From contig JADIYN010000019.1 of assembly GCA_016705335.1 (NCBI GenBank), forward strand, positions 1 through 64,000: a stretch of 64,000 bases of DNA, given 5' to 3'. The notes under the pieces were generated by a model. The model did no database searches, was not told the origin of the DNA, and worked only from the letters and a program-made list of their open reading frames with translations. The stretch is from Draconibacterium sp. (GTDB lineage: Bacteria > Bacteroidota > Bacteroidia > Bacteroidales > Prolixibacteraceae). Positions 10,400 through 19,786 of this stretch are shown here, one piece after another (position 1 is the stretch's first letter; each line of letters opens with the position of its first letter). A program made the position numbers and the translations under genes.

Positions 10400-12384
10400 T
10401 TATCTCAACATATTTTGTCCTCCAGTCACCGGAACTGCCTGCCCTGTTTCATATTGCTGATCGATGACGTAGAAAATGGCTTTGGCAACATCTTCTGCTG
10501 TACAACCTCTTCCTGCAGGGACCTGTGCTTCATAAAACGCTTTTACATCGGAAATGGTTTTGGCACCTGGTACTTTCCCCGCGTTCAGGTACTGAACAAA
10601 CAATCCGTTTTCGGGATCACTCCAAAGCGGGCCATCGAAAAAATTACCGGGACAAATGCTGTTTACTTTTATATTAAAAGGTATTAATTCCAATGCAAAG
10701 GATTGTGTCAAACCAATTCCGCCAAATTTTCCCCCGGCATATGCAAAATTTTTGTTACTTCCTTTCAATCCTGATTTTGAGTTGATTTGAATAATATCTG
10801 AAAAATAACCGGGTTTGAATTTGTTTTGCATTTTCATTACAGGTTGCGCATATTTTGCACACAGAAAATATCCCGTGTAATTTATCCTTGTCATCAATTC
10901 AAAAGTTGGCTGATCCATTTCATCAAGGCTTCCGGCGCGTAAAATTCCGGCGTTGGAAATCATAACGTCCAATCCACCAAACTGGAGTACGGTTTTATCC
11001 ACCAATTCTTTCACTGAAGCCGATTCCGCAACATTTACAGAAATAAAATATGCTTTGTTTTTAGACTTTATTGAATTGAGATAATGGGCAAATTCCATCC
11101 CTTTAACTTCGTTCAAATCGGCAACTATAATATTTGCGCCTTCTGCGTGAAGTAAATCGGCAATCCCGGCGCCAAATCCTTGTGCTGCACCTGTAACGAT
11201 CACAATTTTATTTTCCAGCCGTCCCAAATTTTTTCCGCCGAGCGAAACTTTTTTACGGTAGTTTTCTACCTCCCAGTTTTCAATAAAAGCCGCTTGCTCA
11301 GCAGTGAGTGGGTGTGGTCCACCAAAATTTTCGGAGAGTTTGCTGATTTGACAAAAATCGTTTACAATATCTTTTAAGTACTTAACGGAAACGGGGGAAT
11401 CTTCAACCACAATCACACCTTCATTTTGAATAAAAATAACTTTGGGAACTGCTCCTTTGCGGATTTTGAAATCTGCAATTTTTAGTTTTGCTTCTTCGAT
11501 AACTGTTTCAACCGAATCGCTGTTTTCAATAAAAGGTATTCCGACATGCAGTACACCATTTGGTCGGGGTTAAAAGGTTTTTCAATCCCTTTTTCGAACG
11601 AATTTTTATCGGAAATAAAATTGGCTGTCCATGAACTGTTAAAAGCAGTTGCCACTTTCAGTTTTTCTTCGGAAAGTAGCATTCGCACTGCGGGCAGAAC
11701 TTTAATTATTTTTTCTGAAACCTGAAGTTCTTTTTCTTCGGGAAATTCATCAAAAGCGGCAATTAATCTGGCTTTTACATCAGTATAAATAGTTTTTATT
11801 TCTTCGATTGAATTGGCGGTAACAAAAATACCGTGGTTTTGAAGCAATACTACTTTGGGTTCGGCATTGAATTTTTCCTTGTATTTTTTTATTTCTTTTT
11901 CAACGGCAATAAACAAAATATAACCGGGGTCGGTATATGGAATGTATAAAACTTCTTCGCCAAAAATCTCCAAAGTTTTTTCCGCAACCCAATTGCTGCA
12001 CATCAACCCATTTACCAGAGTAGAGTGGGTGTGTACAACAAAACTATATTCGAATAAATTGTGTAAAGAAGTTTCAACCGATGGACGCAATCCTGAATCG
12101 GGGTCAATCCGGCTATTTAAAAGCGCATTTTTTACCTCTTCTTCGCGTTTGTCTGAATCGGTCGAAAATTGCTGGTTGGGAATTTCAGCAAGCTTTTTCC
12201 GATCCAAAACACAAAATCCATTTTCGGTAATATCGCCCAGGTTTATTCCGCTGGCTTTTATCCAAAGGTGTTTGTCATCTTTGTACGAAGTGTTTCCGCC
12301 ACCGGCAATCACGTATTCCTTTTTTTGACCGTAATACTGCGAAATTTTTATTAATTGTTGCACTCCTGTATTCATGTTTGTCAT
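10400..12384 (-). CDS. Bifunctional class II aldolase / short-chain dehydrogenase (one break)
   Basis: About 660 residues. The N-terminal half is a class II aldolase/adducin domain: EYVIAGGGNTSYKDDKHLWI, FVVHTHSTLVNGLMCS (zinc-binding His pair), QNHGIFV. The C-terminal half is an SDR: ENKIVIVTGAAQGFGAGIAD (glycine-rich NAD site), VMISNAGILRAGS, then the catalytic YAGGKFG. A single break near 11540 divides the two ORFs; the shifted frame supplies KSEYLFIEN and the linker up to VIFIQNEGVIVVEDSPVS. The fusion is the same architecture as the rhamnulose-phosphate-aldolase/lactaldehyde-dehydrogenase proteins (RhaEW type), which cleave a ketose phosphate and oxidise the aldehyde product. No rhamnose isomerase or kinase is in sight, so the substrate is open. 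Its ATG directly abuts the TAA of the PHP gene. Confidence 0.85.
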
Positions 12385-13637
12385 TTAATTTGTTAACCCA
12401 TCAAGGTTTTGATAGTACGAAATCACCGCTTTTCCCAATTCAATAAAACTGGCTTTTTCGTTTGTTTTGGCAATGCCTTTTTTCAGATACCCTTCTTTGC
12501 CTTTTTCAATTAAATATTGATGAGCAGCAATTACAGCAGTTCCTTCATAATTGATTTGTTTCAGTTCATCATCCAAATCAATTCCACCGCCGCAACTGAT
12601 TTTCATTGGGTCGAGTTGTGGAGTGTTGTGCTCAGTTCCAAAAGTAATTACAAATCCATTCTGGTTGAAATACTGCACAAAATCCTTCAAAATATTGAAA
12701 TTGTTCCTGCCCGGAATTAGTTCGATGCTAAAAACAGATTTATTTTTTAATGTATTCAACAGCGCAACTTTGTCAACTTCGTAATCGGTAAAACTGGCAT
12801 TTCCAAAATCGAGTAGTACCGGATAACAAGGTATTCCACCTGCATCAATAATAATTTGCAGAACTTCTTCCAGAGACAGAAAGGCTTTTGGATCTTCGGG
12901 AACAAATGCTGCGCCGCCGACTTTTAAAAGGTTTCCGCGGATTTCGTTTTCCAAACCTGCTACGTTGTTCATTGCTGATTTTGGCTCTTTTCCCGAAAAT
13001 ATTTTTGTGAATAATTCTTTTCTTTCCGGCTCACTTTTCGCCTTTTCAAAAACAGCAATCCGAATAGCCTGAGCAATGTGCCGTTCGCGGAAAAGATTTT
13101 TTGCCAAGCGATTTTGAACTTCAGCAGCATCGAATTGAATATCGATACTATTTTCATCAAAAAACGCGTTCAGCTTGTCAACCATTTCGTATGTCTGGCG
13201 ATTGCTTTCAATCTGTAAATCTTTTACTTTTTTAAATGAAGTTTCGCTCATTTTAGCAGGTTGCCGCAAACCTTTTCCACTAAAATAGGTTCGTCCCGGA
13301 TTACTTGGGTCGTTTACACGTATTCCGGCTGCCTGTAAATCGTTTTGCAAAGCCATGAACTCGATATTAAATAATGGGAATATGTTGTGTTTTTGTGCGA
13401 GTCCGGCAAATTCATCATACCTGTTGGTTGTGTAAAAATCATTGATGCCCAAAACTGAAACACCTTCGCTTTTGCCAATTGAAATGCCTGTTCGATACCC
13501 GAAAAAGCGCTAAAAGAGTGCGGCGTGTGAATGTGTCCGTTGATATTTGGGACTTTGCTTTTTTGTTGATTTTTATACCAATCCAATAATTCCTGCGTTT
13601 CAGGAAATCCGGTAAATATGCTTTTGTTTGTTGTCAT
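12385..13637 (-). CDS. PHP-domain metal-dependent hydrolase (one break)
   Basis: About 417 residues after joining frames near 13455. The start ATG at 13637 leads to NINGHIHTPHSFSAF, the first metal-binding motif of PHP phosphoesterases (HxH with a following His). Further metal-site candidates are GINDFYTTNRYDEF, FNIEFMA (Glu ligand) and FGTEHNTPQ (Glu-His). There is no polymerase or histidinol-phosphatase partner domain, and the middle portion (about residues 100-230) is helical. PHP proteins hydrolyse phosphomonoesters or, less often, act on carboxylated sugars. It is the first gene of the leftward cluster; its stop codon touches the start of the aldolase-SDR gene, so translation is probably coupled. 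The substrate is unknown. Confidence 0.75.
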
Positions 13638-13796
13638 TTTATATGATTCTAATTACGCTGCAAATTAACAAAAGCGATTGAGTTGGGCTGTCCTTTGGTA
13701 TCCTGTTTTTTATTTTGAATTACATTTTCAATTTTCAGGTGAAAAACATAGGTTGAAATTGTTTGTTACTCATATTGAATTTTCAAAAGAAATATA

Positions 13797-14177
13797 ATGA
13801 GCAAATTAATTTTAATGACAGCCTCCATTTTACTGGCTCTCGCGGTTGCAATCGGCGCATTTGGCGCGCACGGTTTAAAATCACACATTTCAGTAGAAAT
13901 GATGCAGATATATAAAACCGGTGTCGAATACCATTTTTACCATGCACTTGGATTGCTGTTTATCGGTGTACTTTCTGTTTCTTATCCTTCAGGTCTTTTG
14001 AACTGGTCGGCTATTATGCTGGCTGTGGGAATAATTTTATTTTCAGGGAGTTTGTATGTTTTGGCAATTACCGGGATAAATTGGTTGGGTGTAATTACTC
14101 CGTTTGGAGGGCTTTGTTTTATAGCGGGTTGGGTATTACTTTTTATTACTGTTTGGAAAAAAATACCAGTTATGTAA
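13797..14177 (+). CDS. DUF423 (YgdD-family) membrane protein
   Basis: 126 residues with four hydrophobic segments and the family hallmark AIGAFGAHGLK in the first loop, followed by YKTGVEYHFYHALGLLFIG and NWLGVITPFGGLCFIAGW. These are the conserved regions of the YgdD/TMEM256 group, inner-membrane proteins of unknown function. The frame is intact, and the ATG at 13797 is the natural start because the first TM begins four residues later. It is divergent from the PHP gene (about 160 nt apart), with nothing convincing in the gap. Family assignment is firm; no role can be given. Confidence 0.85.
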   Translation: MSKLILMTASILLALAVAIGAFGAHGLKSHISVEMMQIYKTGVEYHFYHALGLLFIGVLSVSYPSGLLNWSAIMLAVGIILFSGSLYVLAITGINWLGVITPFGGLCFIAGWVLLFITVWKKIPVM

Positions 14178-14328
14178 ATCAATATAAAATTGTTAATGTT
14201 TATCAAACAAGTTGTTATCATGAATCAAAACCCAATATTAGTTTATCAAACTTTGTGAAAATTTATTAACATTGCACGCTTTTAAAATCAAAATGTTTTG
14301 TATTTTGTTGCACCAAAAGAATTATTGA

Positions 14329-15147
14329 ATGCAAAAGAGTGTACTTTTAATTTGTTTTTCCCTTGTTTTAATGCTGTTTTCAGCAAAAGCTCAATATATA
14401 AACACTGACTCATTAATTGTTGTGGAAGGCCTCGATTTGGGGTGTTTAATTTCAGAATTGGATTCTATGGAAATCTATTCGCCTGAATTATTGCCTGATA
14501 ATCTGGCACAGGAATCCATTACTTCGGGTTATCTTCTTTCCATGTTTTCAATGCCTGGGTCGGGTCATGTAATCAGCAGGTTTGGCCCGCGATCAGGAAG
14601 AATGCATACCGGTACTGATATTAAAATGAACAAAGGAGACACAATTTATGCAGCTTTTGACGGTATTGTAACACGAAGACAATATTATCACGGATATGGT
14701 AATATGGTAGTTTTGGATCATGGCAACAATATTGAAACATATTATGCACACTTGTCGGGATATTTGATAAAGGACGGTGCATCTGTTGAAATGGGAGAAC
14801 CAATTGGTTTGGCAGGCGCTACCGGCAGGGCAACTACAAGCCACCTACATTTCGAAATAAGAGAAAATGGTAAACCCTATGATACAGAATTGGTTTTTGA
14901 TTTTGAAAACGGAAAAACGAGGGGAAAAGTAGCGACAGTTGAAAATCTGGCCGAACTTCATAAAGAACTAAAACCCAAAGGATATTCTGTTAACCAACCT
15001 GTTTCGCAGAAATATGTGGTACGTTCGGGTGATTCGTTGTATAAAATTTCAAAACGAACTAAAACCACCATAAAATCGCTTTGTATGTTAAATGACCTGA
15101 AGGAAACTTCAATTTTACAAATCGGTCAGGTTTTAACAGTTTATTGA
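14329..15147 (+). CDS. Secreted M23 peptidase with C-terminal LysM
   Basis: 272 residues. A signal peptide (about 1-21, SAKAQ) leads to a linker and then a LytM/M23 domain: FGPRSGRMHTGTDIKM carries the first His and the Asp ligand, and TSHLHFEI carries the HxH motif, so the zinc site is complete. A LysM motif follows at the end (YVVRSGDSLYKISKRTKTTI, LCMLND, LQIGQVLTVY). M23 enzymes cut peptide cross-bridges of peptidoglycan, and LysM binds the glycan. The order catalytic-then-LysM is the reverse of many family members but is seen in Bacteroidota. It is monocistronic, with a weak hairpin 30 nt after the stop. Confidence 0.9.
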   Translation: MQKSVLLICFSLVLMLFSAKAQYINTDSLIVVEGLDLGCLISELDSMEIYSPELLPDNLAQESITSGYLLSMFSMPGSGHVISRFGPRSGRMHTGTDIKMNKGDTIYAAFDGIVTRRQYYHGYGNMVVLDHGNNIETYYAHLSGYLIKDGASVEMGEPIGLAGATGRATTSHLHFEIRENGKPYDTELVFDFENGKTRGKVATVENLAELHKELKPKGYSVNQPVSQKYVVRSGDSLYKISKRTKTTIKSLCMLNDLKETSILQIGQVLTVY

Positions 15148-15177
15148 AAAAGATACATTTTGAAAAAATAATGATGA

Positions 15178-15207
15178 GGGGTTTGTTGTACAGATCCCTT
15201 TTTTGTT
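15178..15207 (+). terminator. Weak terminator after the M23 gene
   Basis: AGGGG pairs with TCCCT across a 13-nt loop and is followed by TTTTTTG. The stem is only about five base pairs, so termination here is uncertain. Confidence 0.3.
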
Positions 15208-15428
15208 TTGTCAAATCCGTTGTTTTATATCAAAATAGGTTACAAGCTTTCTAAATTGAGAAAAAAACTGAAATTATTGGAAACAGTTATATATCAGTAT
15301 TCTCAATATTGAGGCAGTTTTACAGGATCTGTGTTTTTTTGGAATGATATTTGATTAAAATAATTCTTTATTTACAAGTAATTCATAAATTGCATATTGA
15401 AATTAAAAAACATATAATTTTCAACGGA

Positions 15429-15746
15429 ATGAAAAAACTATTTTACCTCATTATTATTGCAGCTTTTATTTCTTGTCAATCCGGAACTAAAAATAAAACA
15501 GAAGATAAAACGGCAACTGAAACCGGGCAGATTGTTGAATCAACCATAAATATTGGGGGAATGCATTGTGACATGTGTGTTGCTTCAATTGAAAAAGGAG
15601 TTAAAGAACTCGACGGGATTGTGTCAGTAGCGGTTAGTTTAAATGATTCGAATGCCGTAGTTTCGTATGATGCTTCCAAGCTTGATGAAGCAAAAATTGA
15701 AAAAGCAATCGAAGCAAGAGGTTATTCCATAAAAACAGGAATGTAA
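15429..15746 (+). CDS. Lipoprotein with a heavy-metal-associated (HMA) domain
   Basis: 105 residues. The start MKKLFYLIIIAAFISC is a lipoprotein signal with Cys at the lipobox, then a Lys/Thr-rich linker, then one HMA domain with GGMHCDMCVASIEKGVKEL and the closing AIEARGYSIK. The CxxC pair is the metal (Cu, Hg or Zn) binding site. A membrane-anchored periplasmic HMA domain without a P-type ATPase nearby suggests metal buffering or delivery outside the cytoplasm; this is inference. The ATG at 15429 is chosen because it gives the signal peptide; the in-frame sequence before it is not hydrophobic in the right register. A 50-codon ORF follows 40 nt downstream. Confidence 0.85.
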   Translation: MKKLFYLIIIAAFISCQSGTKNKTEDKTATETGQIVESTINIGGMHCDMCVASIEKGVKELDGIVSVAVSLNDSNAVVSYDASKLDEAKIEKAIEARGYSIKTGM

Positions 15747-15786
15747 GCCATAAAATAAAGTCAGAAAACAATTTATACAAAAAACA

Positions 15787-15939
15787 ATGAGCAGAAAAGT
15801 TAGCCTGGACGAGTTTCTCACAAAAGAAAGAGGACCAATTTGGAGCGTTAAGGTAGGTATGTACTCGCATCTACTTGAAGGCTCACAAATCAAGAAATTG
15901 CAAATTAAACGTTGGAAAATCAAAGAGATTTTAAACTGA
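15787..15939 (+). CDS. Small basic protein, 50 residues, unknown
   Basis: ATG at 15787 and TGA at 15937-15939 enclose MSRKVSLDEFLTKERGPIWS and a basic C-terminus with KKLQIKRWKIKEI. It has no signal peptide or membrane segment and I recognise no family. The position between the HMA lipoprotein and a strong terminator, on the same strand, supports translation. The length is close to the noise level for ORFs, so confidence is moderate. Confidence 0.45.
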   Translation: MSRKVSLDEFLTKERGPIWSVKVGMYSHLLEGSQIKKLQIKRWKIKEILN

Positions 15940-15958
15940 TAATTTGAGGAAATTAGAA

Positions 15959-16000
15959 CGAAGAACCGTTTTTCACAAGGAGAACGGTTCTTCGTTTTTA
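15959..16000. terminator. Strong bidirectional terminator
   Basis: CGAAGAACCGTT (15959-15970) pairs perfectly with AACGGTTCTTCG (15983-15994) around a 12-nt loop; TTTTT follows on the plus strand. It separates the HMA/small-ORF unit from the convergent methyltransferase gene, whose stop is at 16005. Confidence 0.85.
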
Positions 16001-16004
16001 TACA

Positions 16005-16711
16005 CTATTTTGCAGATTTACCAATTAAAACAATTCTGGGAGGAGATTGAAAACCATGTTTTAAAGCAGCCTGACGAAATTCTTCGATCTGAGGTTTAAA
16101 AATTTCATATTCCGGCCGGCTTTCAAGTTTTTCGAGATGCAGCTTCATTTTCTCCAACCTGTTTTCAAGCTCGTTAGTTTCAGCAAGAGAAACTGGTTCA
16201 AGATGATTCTCAAATTCAAATTGAATATCGATTCCGGAAGCTTTTATAATTTCCCTTATTTCATCTTTTTTAAATGTTTCATTATGACTGACACCGGTTA
16301 ACCTATCGATTTTACTTCGGAAATGATGAAGCATTTTATGAACCTCCTCAGCCGGGTTCAGGTTATCGCTGAATAGTTCGTTTACTATTATCCAACCTCC
16401 GGGTTTTACAACACGTTGCATTTCTTTTAAAGCCTTTTGAATATCGGGCAAATGGTGTAAGGCCATTGAAATACTGGCTAAATTGAATGATTTATCCTCA
16501 AATTCAAGCTTTTCAGCACTCATTTCTGCAAAAGTTATTTCAGGAATCTTTTTGCAGCTTCAAGCAAAGACTCAGTATTTGGATCGATTCCTGTGATTTT
16601 GGCTTCGGGGAATACTTCTTTTAAAACTTCGATAAAATCTCCGGTTCCGGTTCCTGTATCTAAAATTGTCGATACTTTTTTATCTGCAAAAAAACCTTTT
16701 AACTGTTTCAT
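16005..16711 (-). CDS. Class I SAM-dependent methyltransferase (one break)
   Basis: About 236 residues. The ATG at 16711 gives MKQLKGFFADKKVSTILDTG then TGTGDFIEVL, motif I, and ITGIDPN (acidic residue binding the ribose). A break near 16530 joins this to FAEMSAEKLEFEDKSFNLAS and ALHHLPD, then VVKPGGWIIVNE, the UbiE/BioC-like methyltransferase_11 pattern. The C-terminal third is helical and charged. The substrate cannot be predicted. It lies 10 nt downstream of the TauE-family gene on the same strand and so is at the end of a leftward run that starts with dusB. Confidence 0.8.
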
Positions 16712-16721
16712 GTTCAATATT

Positions 16722-17468
16722 TCAAATTAATAATAAAAATGCTGAAAGTGCGGTAATTACAAAAACAAAGGTGCGGTACAATTTATCTGAGAATTTTTTT
16801 ACAAGCCAAACACCCAGAAATGCACCTGTGGCAATTCCCGGAAGTAGCAATAAATCAAGAGTTAATGTGTTCCATGTTATCGTTTTCCAAATAAAAATAT
16901 GTAATGGGAATTTAGAGTAATTTATTATCAGAAAAAACCATGCACCGGTTCCAATAAAACTGTTTTTGGGGAGGTGCATTGCCAACAGATAAATGGCAAA
17001 AATAGGACCTGAAACATTGCCAATCATTGTGGCAAATCCGCCCAAAACTCCCATGGCAGCTGCAAACCACCAGGTATCGGGGAAAATATTCCTGTTTTTG
17101 TTGCGATCTTTCCAGAGCATCAGACCTATGCATACAAAAACCAAAATCGAAATGATATTTTTAAACCATTCATCATTTATAACTTCGCCAACCCAAAGTG
17201 CTATTCCAACACCGACGAACGCCCAGGGCAGTAACTTCCACAAATATTTCCACTCGGCATGCCGGTGGTAGTAGCTAACGCCAAAAATATCGGCCATCAT
17301 TAACATAGGCAGCAACACTCCGGTTGAAGCTTTACCACCAAAAATTATGGCTAAAACAGGCACAACAATCAACGATACACCCGGCACACCAACCTTCGAC
17401 ATGCCAATAAAAATGGCACATACAAAAAACAACAACCACTGAAGTATAGAAAAATCAAATTCAAACAT
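16722..17468 (-). CDS. TauE/SafE-family membrane transporter
   Basis: 248 residues with about eight TM helices. The N-terminal repeat contains GMSKVGVPGVSLIVVPVLA and the C-terminal repeat contains LLLLPGIATGAFLGVWLVKK, the paired GxPG-type motifs of the TauE/SafE (formerly DUF81) family. Members export organosulfonates, sulfite or other anions across the cytoplasmic membrane, mostly with undefined substrates. The frame is intact. It starts 17 nt after the DUF1232 stop and ends 10 nt before the methyltransferase start, so it is probably in one operon with dusB and DUF1232. Confidence 0.85.
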   Translation of the reverse strand: MFEFDFSILQWLLFFVCAIFIGMSKVGVPGVSLIVVPVLAIIFGGKASTGVLLPMLMMADIFGVSYYHRHAEWKYLWKLLPWAFVGVGIALWVGEVINDEWFKNIISILVFVCIGLMLWKDRNKNRNIFPDTWWFAAAMGVLGGFATMIGNVSGPIFAIYLLAMHLPKNSFIGTGAWFFLIINYSKFPLHIFIWKTITWNTLTLDLLLLPGIATGAFLGVWLVKKFSDKLYRTFVFVITALSAFLLLI

Positions 17469-17485
17469 TCAAATGATTATTTTGG

Positions 17486-17866
17486 TTATGATAATTTTTC
17501 TTCAAGTTCAACGAGTTCTTTTTCATTAATCTCGCTAAACCATTCAGTAATTTTTTTTCGTGCATTTTCCTTTACTTCAGGTGATATAGCCGATGAAATT
17601 TGTTTCATGGCAAAAAGTAAAACTCCCAGGTCATCAGAATAACCAATAATTGGGGTCAAATCGAAAATGGCATCGGTTGGAAGTATAAAATATCCAAGCG
17701 CTGCGGCAATAAAAACTTTAGTTTTTAAACTTACTTTGCTGTCAAACATTGCGTAATACAAAAGCAAAACGGCATAAATTACTTTTGCACCGGCGGCTTT
17801 CGAGAACTTTTTAATCTTTTCCCAAAGCGATTCTTCTGAATAATATTTTGAATATTGATTGTCCAT
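17486..17866 (-). CDS. DUF1232 (YkvA-like) membrane protein
   Basis: 126 residues. The conserved DUF1232 core is visible as FIAAALGYFILPTDAIFDLT then PIIGYSDDLGVL, where a short membrane helix is followed by the P-x-D-x-x-D-x-x-P motif. The N-terminus is amphipathic and the C-terminus acidic (EINEKELVELEEKLS). The function of the family is unknown. Its ATG overlaps the stop of dusB by one base (TAATG), suggesting translational coupling; this pairing gives it a place in the same transcript but not a role in tRNA modification. Confidence 0.8.
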   Translation of the reverse strand: MDNQYSKYYSEESLWEKIKKFSKAAGAKVIYAVLLLYYAMFDSKVSLKTKVFIAAALGYFILPTDAIFDLTPIIGYSDDLGVLLFAMKQISSAISPEVKENARKKITEWFSEINEKELVELEEKLS

Positions 17867-18876
17867 TATAATATATTTGAGATTGAATAATCCAATTGGT
17901 AACTGCCAAAATTATCAACAATTTCATCGAGAATACAATTTACTTCATCGCTTGTATCTCCGCGAAGTAATTTAATTTTCAGTTCCCGAAAATTTGGCAA
18001 CCCCGGGAAATATTTTGCAAAATGGCGGCGCAGCATTAATATTCCGGTATGCTCATTATCTTTCCATTCAAGATTCAAACGGATTTGTTCTCTTAATATT
18101 TCCACAACCTGCGCAACATTGGGAGGCGGCAATAGTTCACCGGTTTCAAGGTGGTATTTTACTTCTTTGAACAACCAGGGACGGCCAATTGCACCTCGGC
18201 CAATCATTAATGCATCAACTCCGGTTTGTTCAAAAAAATATTTTGCTTTTTGTGCGTTGGTAATATCACCATTCCCAATAATCGGAATATGAATTTTTGG
18301 ATTGTTTTTTACTTCGCCAATCAAAGTCCAGTCGGCTTGGCCTGTATATAATTGATCGCGGGTGCGCCCATGAATTGCAAGTGCAGCAATTCCTGCATCC
18401 TGTAAACGTTCGGCTGCTTCCATGATCGGTTTGTTGGTTTCGGTCCAGCCCAAACGGGTTTTTGCTGTCACAGGCAAATTAACGGCTTTAACAATTTCGG
18501 CGGCCATTTGCTGCATTTTGGGTAAATCCTGCAACATGGCAGCCCCGGCACCATGCCGGATAATTTTTTCATGGGGCAACCAAAATTTATATCGATAAAA
18601 TCAGGACAAAATTCTTCTGCAACTTGGGCTGCACGTACCATAGAATCGATATTATGCCCATAAATCTGAATGGCAACAGGGCGATCGAAATCATACAGTA
18701 CCATTTTTCTTTGGTTTTTTTATATCCCGAATAAGCGCTTCTGAAGAGATAAATTCGGTGTACATAACATCGGCACCAAATTTTTTGCACATCCAGCGGA
18801 AAGATTTGTACGTTACATCTTCCATGGGCGCAAGAAAAAGCGGGGTACCTTTTAATTCAATGTTGCCAATTTTCAT
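17866..18876 (-). CDS. dusB: tRNA-dihydrouridine synthase B type (two breaks)
   Basis: FMN enzyme that reduces uridine to dihydrouridine in the tRNA D-loop using NAD(P)H. ATG at 18876 gives MKIGNIELKGTPLFLAPMED with the APMEDVT signature; breaks near 18705 and 18570 split the frame. The joined sequence holds DRPVAIQIYG, DFIDINFGCPMKKI (with the catalytic Cys), AKTRLGW, LAIHGRTRDQLYTG, IPIIGNGDI and DALMIGRGAIGRPW (FMN phosphate site). Total length is about 335 residues, usual for DusB. All motifs are present, so the breaks are most likely sequence errors. It is the first gene of the leftward run to 16005. Confidence 0.9.
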
Positions 18877-19036
18877 TGTCGTTTTTTACAAGAAGTTGCA
18901 AATTTAACTAATCATGCAACCAATCAGAATATTTGTAAATCTATTCATAAAATTTAATTGAGATAGTTTTATCTTTTTTACAGAGTATAACGCTACTTAC
19001 AGAATAGTTGGATTAACCGAATTAAGTGGATTGTAA

Positions 19037-19606
19037 TTAGAACCAGGTATGCTCAATTATAATTTTGATACCCATTGCAATCAGGATTATTCCACCTAGA
19101 ATTATTGACTGGTGGCTTCTTTTTGCAGGCACATTTTTCCCGAAAAGCATTCCCAGCATCGACGCAATAAAAGTTACACCACCAATTACAACTACCGGGA
19201 AAAGAATTGGCAGATCGAGAAACCCAAAACTTAATCCAACAACAAGCGCATCAATACTTGTAGCGACTGATAAACCTAACAAAACCTTTAAATCAAAAGG
19301 ATTGAATCTTTTCAACAATCCTTCTGGTTTAAAACCTTCAACAATCATTTTAATTCCGATTATTGCAAGTAAACCAAAAGCAATCCAGTGATCGACCGAT
19401 TCGATAAGTTTGTTAAAAGTTGAACCCAAATACCAACCAATTAATGGGAAGATTGCCTGAAAAAATGCCAGTGAAGCTGCAACAATAATCGCTTGTTTGA
19501 ATTTAATTTCCTGTCGCATTAATCCGCACGATACGGAAACGGCAAACGAATCGAAACTTAATCCGATGCCAATTAAAAGAAAAGTGATGAATTGTGTAAA
19601 CGTCAT
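19037..19606 (-). CDS. mntP: Manganese efflux pump MntP
   Basis: 189 residues, six TM helices, frame intact. The family motif appears twice as an internal duplication: GLSFDSFAVSVSCGL in the first half and VATSIDALVVGLSFGF in the second, each with an acidic residue in the membrane (DSF and DAL) that is essential in MntP. The protein exports Mn(II). In some bacteria mntP is preceded by a yybP-ykoY riboswitch or a MntR site; in the 180 nt upstream I see no such hairpin and no clear promoter consensus. It is a single gene between dusB and the divergent sigma-factor gene. Confidence 0.9.
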   Translation of the reverse strand: MTFTQFITFLLIGIGLSFDSFAVSVSCGLMRQEIKFKQAIIVAASLAFFQAIFPLIGWYLGSTFNKLIESVDHWIAFGLLAIIGIKMIVEGFKPEGLLKRFNPFDLKVLLGLSVATSIDALVVGLSFGFLDLPILFPVVVIGGVTFIASMLGMLFGKNVPAKRSHQSIILGGIILIAMGIKIIIEHTWF

Positions 19607-19786
19607 TCTTTACAAAAAGCTGTAAAAATAAAGATTTCTGTGAACCTGAAGGCATGAAAATGTAAATGCGACAATGAATCAGTGTAAAAATAAATAAAAG
19701 CACATTTATTTTTAAAGCATTAAAAAAATCATATTAAAAAGAAATAAATTGTTATAAAATGAAAATTCAATCGTCAATAGAATCAA

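Noticed and set aside
8675..13455. Treating the aldolase-SDR, PHP and dehydrogenase halves as separate genes
   Set aside because: The shifted frames between the halves carry the expected linker sequence, so each is one protein.
1..19000. Calling the broken genes here pseudogenes
   Set aside because: The breaks affect essential genes, sit in homopolymers and leave all motifs intact; one pair compensates itself. Sequence error explains them better.
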